NCBI RefSeq assembly: GCF_004193775.1
Contig: NC_041020.1
Location: 8,997,198 to 9,061,197, forward strand
Source of the DNA: Glycine soja
Taxonomy: Eukaryota; Streptophyta; Magnoliopsida; Fabales; Fabaceae
Reading direction: 5' to 3'
DNA: 64,000 nt
The translations under genes were made by a program, and so were the position numbers. Under the pieces are notes generated by a model that was not told the origin of the DNA, did no database searches, and saw only the letters and a list, made by a program, of their open reading frames with translations. Shown here in pieces: positions 49,292 to 61,553 of this stretch (position 1 is the stretch's first letter; every line of letters begins with the position of its first letter).

Positions 49292-49905
49292 ATTGATGCT
49301 TATTCAGACCACTTTAGTAGTGCATTAGATAACCATCCTATTCGAGTGTCCATGCCTTATTATGGAGTCATTAAGGAAATCTGGGAGCTTGATTATGGTG
49401 AATTTAGAGTGCCTGTTTTCAAGTGCCAATGGGTTAATGGAAATGCAGGTGTCCGTCAAGACAAAATGGGGTTTACTTTGGTTGACCTTCAAAGGATTGG
49501 TTACAAGGACGAGCCTTTCATCATGGCAGCACAAGCAAGACAGGTGTTTTATGTTGAAGATTCGAGTGACTCAAGATGGTCAGTTGTTCTTCAGGGGAAA
49601 ACAAGTGGTATCCTTCCTGATACTGATGCTTCAACCCTTGATGTTAACGAGATGCCGACGTTCTCCCCACAAATGCCTTTCATAAATGCTGAAAATGAGG
49701 AGGATGATGTATATGCAAATCGTATCGATCATGATGAAGGTTTATGGGAAAATATGGCTACTTAAATGCGATATATACCCAAATAATGTTTAACTTGTCC
49801 ACAGTCATTTTGAATTTACAATTACTTGTCTTTCATTACAATTTGATACTTACATGTTGTTCTAATTAACTTGGCTTACTTTTCTTTTTCTTTTTCTCAG
49901 GAGCC

Positions 49906-52900
49906 ATGGCAACACCCCCAAGATCCCCTCCACCTCCAGATTCTCCAAGCGCAATTACAAAAGGGAATACTCGACAAACTACCAGGCTCAAAAGATTGAC
50001 TGCAGAAGCTTGGATCAACCACGACCAACTATGAACGTCAACCCTATTACTGGTAGAGGATCTGGCCCTCATAAAGAAAAATTTTGTAGTTACTTGGGGG
50101 TAGTGGCGTGGGAGAAAATCCCTATTGTGCATTCTACTTGGAAAGTTGTTCTCGAATGTCTAAAAAATCTTATATGGGATGACATTTTGGCAAGTGCACT
50201 TAAGTAACCACTTTGCTTTTATTTATCTTTAATTCAGGTGCTAATGTCATTAATGCAATAAGTGTTTCAAAACTATTTATTTATTTAGGGTAAATTTAAC
50301 ATCCCTAAAGGAACATCTGTGAAGAAGAAGGTCATGTCCACGGTTGCAACCAGATGGAGGCAGTTTAAGTCCTCCCTCACCACTAGATATGTATATGCTG
50401 AGAAAGACGATGAAGATAACCATGACCCATCTGCTAAGTATGGTTTGGATTGAGAAACATGGGAATAATTTGCAAAGAGTCAACAAACACCTTGGCAGGT
50501 TTGAATTGAATTGTTTTTACACAACATTTTAGTTAGGTAATTTTTGTTAAAGTCATTATTTAGTGGATAGTATTTGTAAATGCCGACAGGGAATACGAAA
50601 AAAGCACAAGAAATTCAAAAATTCAATGACTCTCCCCACTTACTATCTCGTGGAGGGTACGATCTTCTTGAAAAAATATTGATGGCCGAGAAAACGAAGA
50701 CAAGACTGAATCAAGGTGAGTTTACTGGAAGATGGCTATAACAAAGCAATATGGCCAAATGACATCTACAGTAGCTCAAGAAATCTCTTGACAAAATTGT
50801 AAGTTCAATTTATGACTTGATTTAAATTAAAATAATCCCTCTTCGAATCACACTTATGATTCCTTTTTGTCTCGTTGTGACATGATGATTTACAAGAACT
50901 AACAAAACAAGGGAATTTTGTGTCGCATGGTCATCACGACATACTAAAAACTGCGCTTGACCGTCCAGAGCATCCTGGTCGTGTTCATGTAGCTGGACAT
51001 GGTGTCACCATTGGTAATTACTTTGGACAACATTCCAGAGCCTCCAACAGTTCTTCGGCAACGATCACCCCAGATCAATTGGTGGAAATCATAGGAAATC
51101 TAAAGCAAGAGTGGAAGAGAGAGGTAGAAGACAAAAACAGACGAACTATGGACATAATGAAAAAGGAGTTGGATGCAATCAAGACTGAGTTATCCCAAAT
51201 GGCCATGCAACACTTAGCCCCTGTACGAGCGCCTAACCCTGATGTATTATTGGTTGCACGGGTTAGCACCAAAGAAAGTTATGGTGAAGCTGCTGCAAAT
51301 GTTGTTGTTGAGGACCGTTCTATTGTTGATGTCACTACTATGGGCTTGTACATTGTTTTTGGCCACAATACACAACTGGTGGCCTTGGGAAAGGTGTTTG
51401 AAGCTGGCGGCATGATACACAATGTTCCTTACGTAGATGATGTGGTCAGGGTCTGTGTTGTTACTATTTACGATGGTGACGCCAGGGTCCCATTTCCCAC
51501 GTCAGAGATTCAGTATGTCAGGGAGGCTAGTAACACATTCATTGGATGGCCGACACATCTTGTGAAACCTATCTCTGATGTAAGTAAATTCATTTTCCCT
51601 CTAGCTCATGTCATTTAAATTGCCATTGGTAATACCTTTTTTTTTTATTAAATTTAATAGTTATTTTCTTCAACCATATAGGATTCAAATCATAATGTGC
51701 GGAAACTAGTAGGACGTGTTGATGAGTGCAACGCAGGTGTTGCAACGGATCCATTGGGAGAATTGATGAAGATACTGTATGACGTGTACCAGAATCCAGT
51801 GGAACTCCCGTGGGAGGCGAGCCAATTTGAACTTCCAAATATAGGCGCAAAATTTTTCATCACACATGATGATGTAGCGGAAATAATATCAGGTCACAAG
51901 TGTTTAAACATATCTATAATATAGCTGTGGATGATGTAAGTCATTTAATTGCAACCTTTAAGTTTGATTACCTCATAACCAACATTTTCCAATCTAATAC
52001 ATTAACAATAATCATTTGCTTGTCTTCGAAATAGGTTTATGGATGAGTGCGATAGAAGCAGAGGTGATGGGTCACTGCATGGTTTCCTTGAGCCTCAACC
52101 TATACACAATGCTAAGGACAGACGTGAACAATGCCAACAATACATTCAAACATGGGTCAAGGAATCACAACAACAATTGTACTTAGGAGCTTACTTGCAT
52201 CAGTAAGTTAAACTTTTGTATTAAATAAAAAAATTATTTGCTTGAAAAAGTACCTAATTATAATTGTCAACTTCAGGGCACATTGGCAACTATTTGTTCT
52301 GTGTCCAAGGGAAAACATGGTTGTTTGGTTTTGTTCTTTGCGGAAGAAGCTTGATATTAACATAAAAGCCGCAATTAATGGGTTTTATTCAAATTTATAA
52401 ATGATGGTCTTTGGAATTGTTGTTCGATATACAGGGTGAATGTTTGTCATATATATGGTTTTCTGTAATTGTTTTTTACTAGTGCAATGAAGACAATAAC
52501 CAGTTCTTTCGAAGGTATGTCTGATCAAGCTGCACCTCGGTGGGTTGAACCCAAGGTTAGAAATTATTTAATCAATACCTGTTTTCAATGAACCCCTTTG
52601 TAATTTTTTAAGGGTTGACGGTTAAATATATTTTCACTGTTAAATTTAGAGTCATGTTCAAATCGGAGGGTACGAGTGTGGATATTATGTGATGCATTGG
52701 ATGTGGTGCATAGTTACTGCCGGTTTGAAGGATGAATGGAACAAGGTATATTTACTGCTTCAAATTTCAATCGTTACTTTCATAATATTTGTTAAGTTAC
52801 TAATAATGTCATGGATTGTTAATTTTTGTTGTGGTTTTCTGATGGATTAGCGTTAGACGTGGAGCCCTCACAACACTTCGCAAGAAATAGGCAACATACT

Positions 52901-52922
52901 TTTTAGCTATTAGAAATAGCGG
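49906..52922 (+). pseudogene. CACTA second gene of element 2 with Ulp1-like domain
   Basis: The start is the ATG at 49906 after a TTTTTCTCAG acceptor (MATPPRSPPPPDSPS). Exon-like blocks follow: 50034-50205 (GPHKEKFCSYLGVVAWEKI), 50289-50500 ([15 protein letters not shown]), 50589-50720 (LLSRGGYDLLEKI), 50920-51580 (RPEHPGRVHVAGHG, then a Lys/Glu-rich coiled segment), 51682-51920, 52034-52205 (GSLHGFLEPQP), 52277-52400 with presumed catalytic His in AHWQLFVLCPRENMVVWFC, and 52650-52745 (YECGYYVMHWMWC, catalytic Cys at 52677-52679). The last, GALTTLRKK then stop, is near 52870. Defects include a frameshift after DQL near 50033 and stops in the third block and near 52870. The C48-type domain could cleave a ubiquitin-like protein, but the Asp of the classical triad is replaced by Cys (52332-52334). 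Confidence 0.82.
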
Positions 52923-53406
52923 ATGCTAAATATGATTTACATTATCTAGGAGTACATTTTTTCTTTAATGACACCCTTTGGTTAAAAAATTTAAACAATT
53001 GTTTCATGTCACATTAATGGTTGCAAAGAACCTACTTGATGGTTTCGTGAGCAGACTGTATTTGAAAGGCACAATTAAGGTCTCCATTGTTTATGCTAAA
53101 ATTATTTCATTTTCTAGTTTTATTTTATTACAAAATATACATTTGAATAGGATCAATGCACTTTTCTAAGGTGTTGTATAGCTTATATGTATGCTTTGCA
53201 TTTTCAATGATGTTGTATAGCTTATATGTTTGTTTTCGACAGTTGGGCACTTGTTAGACCCTCTCTATCTTCAATTCTGATAAGTCATAACCTGATCATG
53301 CGTATCAAGTGCTCCTTGCCTTAGGTGTCTCCTAAGCATGAATGACCGGTATCATCCTTTGATAGTATACATTTTTCATTCTTCTGATAGTGTATCAGGT
53401 GCTCTA

Positions 53407-55045
53407 GCCGGTTTATGAAGTTCTCTTTGAGCGTCTCAACACTCATCCTGGAGGGTTGAGGAGCTTATCCATTCTTCGAGAAGATATCCTATCTATTCTT
53501 GCGTAAGTTTATGGCAGATTCTTTACAAATTTATATTGAACAATTTTTCTATGTCTATTTCCTTATGTTACAATGACAGAAGGAGCAAATAAAAGAAATC
53601 TTAGTTCCTTGTTTCCTTTTTAAATTTTAGTGAATTTTATGTTAGATAACTCAGATACTGATTGTCTTCAATCGTCTGCACAAGGATTTTTGCTATGAGG
53701 ACTTTAACATAAAATAAATTTATGAAAGTATGAATTTTAGATACCTACAGTTCATAACATTATTGGGGAAAAGAATGAAAGAAAGATAAGACAAGAAAAA
53801 AGGGTCAACCTGCTTTCCTGAAATTTTGAGTATGATAATTCAATCATTCCATTACAAAAAGAGGAGAATATTGCATCGCTGAGAGCATTGGATTCTTATT
53901 AAATGGAAAATTTTATTACATGGCTTAGTCTTGCTACCTTAGATCTTCACCAGATTACATGGGATGATCTTGCTTCTTTGCTGGAAAAAATTGTTGGTAA
54001 TGAAGTATTTTTCTACTTTTTCTTGAATCGTCATTCAATGTAGCTCTGGTCTTCCACTGTATGCATAATCTTTGATATCTTGTGTAGGCTGTGCACCCTA
54101 TCAGCAACCTTCTAGATCTTAAGAGAAGACTGGGAATTGCTCGTCATTGTTTTGGATATTTACATCCTGCTATTCCTGGTTAGTAGTTCTTCTAACACTT
54201 GGTTACTGAAAGATAATTCTCTACTTTTCACAATTTTATAATTTATATTGGTGATTTAATCAACACTTAGTTTGATTGGGCATAAATTGCAGTCTGGCTT
54301 AGCAGGGATCAACTTGGGAAAATTTCTCATCAAACGGGTTGTAACACAGGTGAAAAGAGAGATGCCACATATTTCTATAAATATTTTATCAATTACTATA
54401 TGGAGATTCATGGAATTTGTGAATGCACGACATTTAATTAACATAATTCTATCTTAAGTTTTTCTTTTTAACCTCTATTTCATACTTTTTATTTCTGTGG
54501 TTTTGATATGAATGGTATTTTCCACAAAAAAATGTGTTGCCTTCTCTTTACTCTTCACATTTGATGGGGAGATTTTCCAAGTATATTAGTACAACCTTAT
54601 GGTTTCATTCTTTAAATTGCCATGTTTTAAACTTTTCCCCTCCTCTCAAAGATGCAGATTTTTGGAATCATTGTTCTCCAAAGATTGTTATAGAACTAAA
54701 GGCACATGGCAATTTGCCAAACAGACTATTCTCTCAAATTGATATATCTTTTTAGGTCATTCTAGAACAATCTAAAAGTAATATGCTTTATCATAGTAAT
54801 TATTGGACACTCATGTTATGAAAATTTCTTGATAAATGTCATATTTCATAGGATACTGCTATATCTTATGTATTGAATTTTACTTGTGTCCACTCACATC
54901 TCACATTGGTGATCAATTTTTGGCTGTAGACCTTTGCAACCCTCAGTCCTATCCCGGGATTCATGTCATGGCTTTTATCCAAGTTAGCATCTCAAAGACT
55001 GCTTGCTGAGGGAGACAATTTGTCACAACCACAAATGAGTTTACC
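53407..55045 (+). pseudogene. Malonyl-CoA decarboxylase, captured exon fragments
   Basis: Successive exon-like pieces encode PVYEVLFERLNTHPGGLRSL followed by REDILSILA and a GTAAGT donor (53407-53512); ITWLSLATLDLHQITWDDLA (53899-54000); AVHPISNLLDLKRRLGIARH plus GYLHPAIPG (54089-54180); SGLAGINLGKFLIKRVVTQV plus KREMPHISI (54291-54385); and TFATLSPIPGFMSWLLSKLA (from 54930). These match, in order, the malonyl-CoA decarboxylase family, which converts malonyl-CoA to acetyl-CoA and CO2. Intron sequence remains between pieces, so the copy came from genomic DNA, not mRNA. The exon between the third and fourth pieces, and both ends of the gene, are missing. It lies between the CACTA second gene and an amino acid permease fragment. 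Confidence 0.88.
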
Positions 55046-56232
55046 TAAGTAAAATACATACTGTTATCTTCTTTATATTTTATGTTATAGTATTGTTGGA
55101 AATTTTTTGGCAACACCACTAGTTACTTTTATATCGCAATTTCATTATTCCATTCATTCACATTGAGGGAAACTTCAACACTTGATGTGACTCAACTGAA
55201 TAAAGATGTTGCTTTTACACCAATGATGCTAAGTCTGCAATGAGAAATCCAAAATTTTGTGTTGTTCCTTGAAGTGAAAGATGCTAGACGTAAGTGGCCT
55301 AAAGTATGATAGAGAAGTTGAAATGAACTTCCATTATAGCATAGGATAAATTTGATTTATGGGTATGATCTGAAACCATTGGTGTGCTTTTTATTCAAAA
55401 GTCAGAAAACATGGTTTTCAACTTTTCATCACCACTTGGTATTTTGATGAAAACCTAACAACACTCTCCACTTGACTCTTCTGGTCCACAGATTCTGAAT
55501 CTCTTTTGCTGTTTAGATCACAAAAGTAAGATTGAAAGTAGTAAAAAAAAAAGAGTGCATATAAAAGTCCATGGTGAGTATGACTGCTACTGATTCCTCA
55601 ATTATTTGGATGGTTTGAAAAGCATTGTACATAATAGGTTACCTTCCCAAAAACCTTTCAAAGTTATGTAATAATTATCTCATAATCACACCTCATGAAG
55701 CTTCAAAGAAGCTACGTAAGCTAGCTTTGGCATCTTTTCCACTTTTTCCTCGAAGCCTATAATTATATTCAACCCAATCTGCACTGGACCAAGGGTTCAA
55801 AGACATTTTCCTGATCTTTTGTTGTTCCTAGAAAGCAGGTAGTGTAATTTGTTTTACACAAGCTAGTTAGGTAAGACATGCCTTACCAAAAGTTTGAGTC
55901 TAATTTTACATCATTGAGTTACTCTACTTACACCGACAAACTGACAAAACAAAAGCCATACAGGCGCATGTTCATTAGCAAAATTTAGATTAGTTTAAAC
56001 CATTTCAGCAACTTATCATGTGCTTCTCTTTCATGCAATTAGCTTTAGTAGATTTGGCTAATCACATCACATGCAGGGAAAATTTATGTAGTTCCCCAAC
56101 ATATATCTATTAACTTTTGATTTCAAGTAGATCCAACATAGTTTGTCTTTAGTTTTATTAGCTTAAGCCTTTCTATGGGATTAACATGCAGTAATCTTCA
56201 TGAGCTTGCATTGAATTGATACTTTGATAAAG
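55046..56232. other. Spacer between two captured genes
   Basis: No coding exon recognised. The sequence is moderately AT-rich and may include introns or flanks of either captured gene. Confidence 0.4.
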
Positions 56233-57768
56233 ATGGATGGGAAAAACTCTCTACAAATAACTAGAAGTGGTACTGGTGCTTATGATGATGATGGACATGC
56301 CAAAAGGACTGGTAAAGTTCTCTAGGACCATAAAATATCCATTTTGATGCATATTTGCATTTGAATCCAGAATTTTAGTCCTTCCATGAATTCTGCCAGG
56401 GAATTTGCAGAGTGTTATAGCTCATATCATTACTGTTGTTATTGGTTATGGTGTTCTCTCCCTTGCATGGAGCACTTCTTAGTTAGGATGGATTGGAAGG
56501 CCAGCTGCATTGCTTTGTTGTGCAATTGTTACCTATATTTCTTCATTCCTCCTGCCTAATTGCTATAGAACTCTTGATCCTGTCACTGGGAAAAGAAACT
56601 ACTTTTACATGGATGTTGTTAGAGTTTATCTTGGTAGTAACACGTTGAATTCTTTCTCATGTTCTTCTACAATCATTTTAGCTAAACATAGATATACTTT
56701 AAATGAACTACAATAATAATAATTGTAATGTCTAATTATATTTATTGTTAGTTCAGGTTATAAAAGGACATGTGTAGCTGGCTTCCTTCAATTTTTGACT
56801 TTGTATAGTACTAGTGTTGATTATGTGCTAACCACAGCAACTAGTCTGAGGTACTTTCCTCATGAAATGAGAATACCACCTTAGCCTTTTCTTTTTCTTT
56901 TTATGTGAAAATAGAGAGACTGGCTTATTGATTTATTTTGGTTGTTGTTGGGGCCATATAAACTAATGAAGCATGCTTATTCATTTTACAGTGTAATTCT
57001 GAGATCAAATTGTTATCACAAGAAAGGGCATGAAGCTCCTTGTAAATATGGTGGCAATCTGTATATGGCACTATTTGGACTTGTTCATATTGTAATGTCA
57101 TTCATACCGAATCTCCATAACATGGCATGGGTTTCAGTTGTTGTGGCACTTATGTCCTTTACATACTTATTTGTTAGACTAGGACCTGGCATAGCAATAG
57201 TCATAAGTAAGGCTCATCTTCAATCAATTGTTTTCAATTTAATATCCATATCATGCTACTACTACATTGGTTCTTAGGACTTTGGTTGCACTTGCAAAAA
57301 ATGGAAGAATTATGGGAAGCTTGACAGGAATACCAACTGATAAAATTGCTGACAAATTTTGGTTAGTCTTCCAAGCACTTGGTGACATTGCCTTTGCCTA
57401 TCCATACTCCATTCTCCTTCTTCAAATCCAGGTACCTTAACATTTCATGCATTTCCAAATTGGGTGGGTAGAGGGTGACATAAGACAAACAGAAAAGAAT
57501 TTATAGCTAAAACAAGGTACTGAATTTTGTTGAACAAAGGACACTATAGAGTCTCCTCCACCAGAAAATCAAACCATGAAAAAGGCCTCCATGATTGCAA
57601 TCTTCATTAGAACATTCTTCTACCTGTGTTGTAGATGCTTTGGATATGCATCTTTTGGAAATGATACACTAGGAAACCTCTTGACAGGGTTTGGCTTTTT
57701 TGAGCCTTTCTGGCTCATTGACCTTGCTAATGCTTTCATCATTCTTCACTTGGTGGGAGGATATCAGG
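56233..57768 (+). pseudogene. Amino acid permease (AAP type), captured exon fragments
   Basis: The ATG at 56233 opens MDGKNSLQITRSGTGAYDDD and ends at a GTAAAG donor near 56312. Later exons encode SVIAHIITVVIGYGVLSLAW, LPNCYRTLDPVTGKRNYFYM, YKRTCVAGFLQFLTLYSTSV, SNCYHKKGHEAPCKYGGNLY, NGRIMGSLTGIPTDKIADKF and IRTFFYLCCRCFGYASFGND plus LVGGYQ. This is the order and exon layout of plant AAP transporters, plasma-membrane H+/amino acid symporters with 9-11 helices. Introns are kept. A stop (TAG after WSTS, near 56480) breaks exon 2, and several frame breaks follow. The C-terminal exon after LVGGYQ was not found. Sequence decay shows it is a fragment, not a working transporter. Confidence 0.9.
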
Positions 57769-58437
57769 TACTACTAATGTTACATATCAAAAGTAACTTC
57801 AAAAGTAATTTTATGCATTATGCATAGTTTTAAGTTTAGAAATGCATGATTCAAGACTCAGATTGCATGATTAAATATGGTATGCTTCGACAAGTTCACA
57901 ATTTGCATCGTGCTATGAATCACAATTCACAAATGACTTTGAATCATGTGATGCATACGTGAACTGATACGATTCCATTATGATTGATATGAACTGCAAC
58001 ATTCAGTGATTCAGTTTTTTCCTCTTTTTTGCTTTTCTTTTCCATTTTTATCAAAGAAATTGAAAACTTATATTAACTTAAATTGTTAATTGAAAACAAA
58101 TTGAAGGAGTCCAACTAAATGTACCCTATGCACTATCACTCACTCTAAGCACTGTTGTTTCATTGCTTTGTAGAGTTTTTCTTTAAGAACGCTTTACACA
58201 ATCATCGCTCACATCATATACTTCTTATTTGGCTATATCGTTGCTTTGTTTTTTGTTCTTCTGAAACAGAATCTTGCTGGTATTTTACTTTATAACTTGC
58301 TAGCAGATGAGTCATCCTTAGGTTCAACTCTACTAACCATATAAAAGTTTTGATTTCAACCTTTTTTTATCTGTGTGAATGGATCATGCATGTTCATTGC
58401 CACACTTTTAAATCTGTAATAAATAATAACATGGGAA

Positions 58438-58478
<41 letters not shown>

Positions 58479-58980
58479 TCACTGATGCAAACTACCATTT
58501 GCTTTATTTGCAGGATGCTTGGATACTTTACAATTGGGTAAATTGTGTGTTGTTAAAAGATCATTTATTTCATTTGCGTGTTCAAATTTAGGAGTAAAAT
58601 CATGTGCTCCTGTGCTGTATAGTGTTTCAATCATTAATCCATTCCATTTTAGCTAAAGCACATGCATGAAGCTTCAAACTCAGCTGTTGTTACCAAAACT
58701 TATTACATACATGCATGAAGCTTAGAAATTATATTGTATTGTAATGGTCCTATATATATTCATTTTTTCATACTTGACATTAGTCTCATTTATTATGTAA
58801 ATTTCTGTGATATGAAATTAAATGATTCTATTCAATTGTAAGTAGACTTCATAATTGTTGAAAATGATGATGATACCTTTGGTTTCCATCAATGTATAGT
58901 GTCTTGCTTAAAGCTACTAAAGCACAAAAAAAAACCAAAAAATAAATAAATAAAAGAGCACAAAAAAAAACCAAAAAAAA
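57769..58980. other. Spacer before the right end of element 2
   Basis: No further permease exon was recognised. Sequence near 58170-58280 is open in one frame (YTIIAHIIYFLFGYIVALFF) and hydrophobic, so a decayed last exon is possible. A (TA)n microsatellite lies inside. Confidence 0.4.
58441..58474. repeat. (TA)n microsatellite
   Basis: About 17 uninterrupted TA units. Confidence 0.95.
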
Positions 58981-58984
58981 AAAT

Positions 58985-59520
58985 AATAACGTTCTACGAT
59001 GGTTATGCAAGTAACCGTCTTAGAATGTTAGAGATACTAAGGCGGTTTTAAGGATAACCGTCATAGAAGCCACGACATTCTAAGACGGGTATTCTAATAA
59101 CCGTCTTTGTATGCCTAACATTTTAAGATGGTTTTTGCATAACTGTCTTAGAAAGTCAACTACAACAATGACATTCTAAGACGGTTATTGGAATAACCGT
59201 CTTAGTATCCCTAACATTCTAAGACGGTTATCGAAATAATCGTCTTAGAAAGTCAATTATGGTACCTACATTCTAAGACGGTTATTGGAATAACCGTCTT
59301 AGAAAGTCGACTCTACTAAGACGGGTTAGGACCAAAAACCTCCTTCGAAGATGAAACATTCTAAGACGGTTATTCCAATAACCGTCTTAGTATAGTTGGT
59401 TTTCTAAGATGGGTTCGAAACTATCGTTATATAGGTTGTGCCATTTTATGACACCCATTTTTACGACGAGTCAAAACTGTCGTAAAATGTCCTATATGAC
59501 CGACTTAGAAAACCGCATTT
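58985..59520. repeat. Right subterminal repeats of CACTA element 2
   Basis: About ten inverted pairs of TTCTAAGACGGTTATT and its complement. The pair at 59271-59304 is a perfect 34-base hairpin with a two-base centre. The array ends in a TCGTAAAAT-type sequence near the terminus. Confidence 0.88.
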
Positions 59521-59529
59521 CTAGTAATG

Positions 59530-60550
59530 CATGAATTTTAACTAATAACTTTAAAAATTGGAGATAAAAACAAGTATGACAATCAATCACTAGAATAAAA
59601 ACAAAGAATTTGAACTAGGATCTATAGAATGGGTAGTATAAAGAAAAAACTGATCAATATCGTGTGTACTATCTATTATCACTAGTAAAATTTGTAAGGA
59701 AAAAAAATAACATGAAACAAAGAAGACATTTACCGCAACATAGCCTCTTCAAATATTACACTACTTGCATATTTAGTGGCTGGAATCCATAACCTTTGAT
59801 TCATCTGCAGTTATCATGATATTAGTAAATATCTATACCATGATACGTGTTACTAGTAATAATCACTTTACTTGTATAATAGTAATAATCACTTTACTTA
59901 TATTCTAGTAATTACTTTTACTTTCATCCCGTCACGTGTTACTTGTTGAGTTCAACAATTAATGCCTTGGGTTTAAAGGCAATATGCCTCTGCTTCTAAT
60001 TGGTTTTACTTTAGAAGCAAACACTTTGTATTCATACCCAAAAGGTAAATTTAGTTATGTCTTTCATATCATTATCCTCTGTATTAATTTCCTAGTTTCT
60101 AAGATAGATCTTATACTTGTCTCATATTTGTTTTTTTTGGAAGAATCCAAATGATATTTGATAGCAGTAGCAACACAAAAACGCAAGACAACACCACGGG
60201 CCTTATAACAGAAGCTAGCAATAATAATAACAGGCCAAGAAGAAACATAAGGAAGCCCAATTACCTTCAAGAGTATGTCTGAGGTTCCAAAGTCAGGTTC
60301 ATCAATTAGTAGCAATGAGCCATTAGCCTTGAGCAGTTAGAAGCAATTCCACTAAGTTGTTAATTCCACTAGGCTATTAGCAAATTCTATTATAATAGAT
60401 TGCATTTTGTTAGAATAAATTAGTATAAGTATGTAAAGAGGTGGAATTAATGAATTAAGCAGAAACTTATCTCTATTAGTTTTCCTTTCCCCTTTAATCT
60501 TTTACTCCAGTCCTCTATCGACTGGTCCGACCTGCCTCTATGCCTTCACC
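59530..60550. other. Flank of element 2 and upstream of the Gypsy element
   Basis: AT-rich. A minus-strand open stretch at 60315-60064 (LLIDEPDFGTSDILLKVIGL) is not assigned. The 60330-60540 segment with TATAAGTATGTAAAGAGGTGG and a pyrimidine-rich end could be part of the Gypsy 5' LTR, but no boundaries or primer-binding site were found. Confidence 0.4.
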
Positions 60551-61553
60551 ATGCCGGAGCACCATACCCGCCAAGTTACTTCTGATAAGCTCAAGGAAGC
60601 CGTCAATCACCTTACACAAGGCCAAGCTTCTCTGAACCAAAATCACAATAACCTTAACACCAAAATGGACTCCCTCAATGCCAAAATCAATTTGATTTTG
60701 GATCGCCTCGCCACCATCACTGTCACACCACCGTCACCCTCATCTTCCCCGCATCCACCTCCATCTCCAGCTCATCGTCCACATATGAAGCTGGATGTGC
60801 CACGCTTCAACGGCCATGACCCTCTCGGCTGGATATTTAAAATATCCCAGTTCTTTGATTATCAAGGAATTCCCAATCACGAACACCTCACCGTGGCCAC
60901 TTTCTATATGGATGGGCCATCCTTGCCGTGGTATCAGTGGATGTCACAAAATGACTACTTTCTGTCTTGGTCGACCATGCTTCAGGCTCTGGAGTCGAGG
61001 TTCGCACCTTCCTTCTATGAAGACCCACAAGGTGCTCTATTCGAGCTCCAACAGACGGGTACGGTTACGGAGTACCTTATGGAGTTTGAACACCTGGCGA
61101 ATTGAACCTTTGACCTTGCTCCCTCTTGTTTGTTGAGCTGTTTTGTCTTCGGGCTCATCCTAGAACTTTGCCGTGAGGTTCAGGCGCTCCACCCTATGTC
61201 TCTACCTCAGGCGACCGAGCTCGCCTAGCTCCAGAAGGATAAGTTGTTGGATCGTCGTCGTGGCCACCGCAACTTCTCGAACCCTCCTCCATCAGCTCCG
61301 GCTAAACCTTCACCCACTTTCTACAGCCCTACTCCTAAGATTCCCATCAAGCGACTCACGGCGGAAGAGTTCTCGGTCCATCGCGACCAAGGCCTATGCT
61401 ACCACTACGATGACAAATGGTCCCCAGGCAACCATTGCAAGCTTCGCCTCCATTTGTTTATCACGGACGAGCACCTCGAATTCTCCTCGGAACCCATGGT
61501 TCACCTTCGGCTCTGCTATCGGACCCCGCGATGGTTCCCCAAATCAACTTGAA
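60551..61553 (+). pseudogene. gag: Gypsy gag, broken
   Basis: The ATG at 60551 opens a Gln/Asn-rich start and then the capsid-like gag domain (LDVPRFNGHDPLGWIFKISQ, PWYQWMSQNDYFLSWSTMLQ, SRFAPSFYEDP). It ends early near 61105 by a frameshift. A downstream piece, LDRRRGHRNFS and EFSVHRDQGLCYHYDDKWSP, corresponds to the nucleocapsid zinc knuckle. There the second Cys of the usual CxxC is Tyr (CYHY), so zinc binding is likely lost. The usual role is packaging element RNA into particles. Confidence 0.82.

Larger units (their letters stand above)
44658..49765 (+). pseudogene. TNP2-type transposase of element 2, core deleted
   Basis: The ATG at 44658 gives MDRSWMKRPRICDEYENGVE, the transposase-associated domain, with a TGA stop at 44802 following CLNGR. 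HACPNDCILYRHQF near 45270 marks the start of the TNP2 domain, then the frame meets a stop. By comparison with element 1, about 1.1 kb holding CPRCG, LATDGM and HVEKNVCDS is missing; sequence resumes at QGYSSNIKSL near 45365. DUF4218 (SYTKNQYRPEASIVERYIAE) and DUF4216 follow, the latter cut after SEVTID at 46255 by a solo LTR and resuming at 49297 with AYSDHFSSALDNHPIRV. The end is at 49765. The catalytic domain is gone, so it cannot transpose the element. Confidence 0.9.
38048..59529 (+). mobile_element. CACTA transposon, element 2 (21.5 kb) with captured host genes
   Basis: The left end is CACTACTAGACATG and the right end TTTCTAGTAATG; the last differs from CACTACTAG by one base, so the terminal CACTA has become CATTA. 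CAT flanks both ends (38045-38047 and 59530-59532), a perfect 3-base duplication. Subterminal repeats are of the CTAAGACGGTTA type, unlike elements 1 and 3. In order it contains a leader region, an unidentified minus-strand coding fragment, a TNP2-type transposase gene with its core deleted and cut by a solo LTR, a second transposon gene with a Ulp1-like end, and pieces of malonyl-CoA decarboxylase and amino acid permease genes. It is non-autonomous. Confidence 0.92.

Noticed and set aside
60064..60315. 83-codon minus-strand open frame (GTSDILLKVIGLPYVSSW)
   Set aside because: It looks somewhat protein-like but I could not assign it or find neighbouring exons.
60330..60545. 5' LTR of the terminal Gypsy element
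   Set aside because: No TG start, CA end, primer-binding site or second LTR could be seen.
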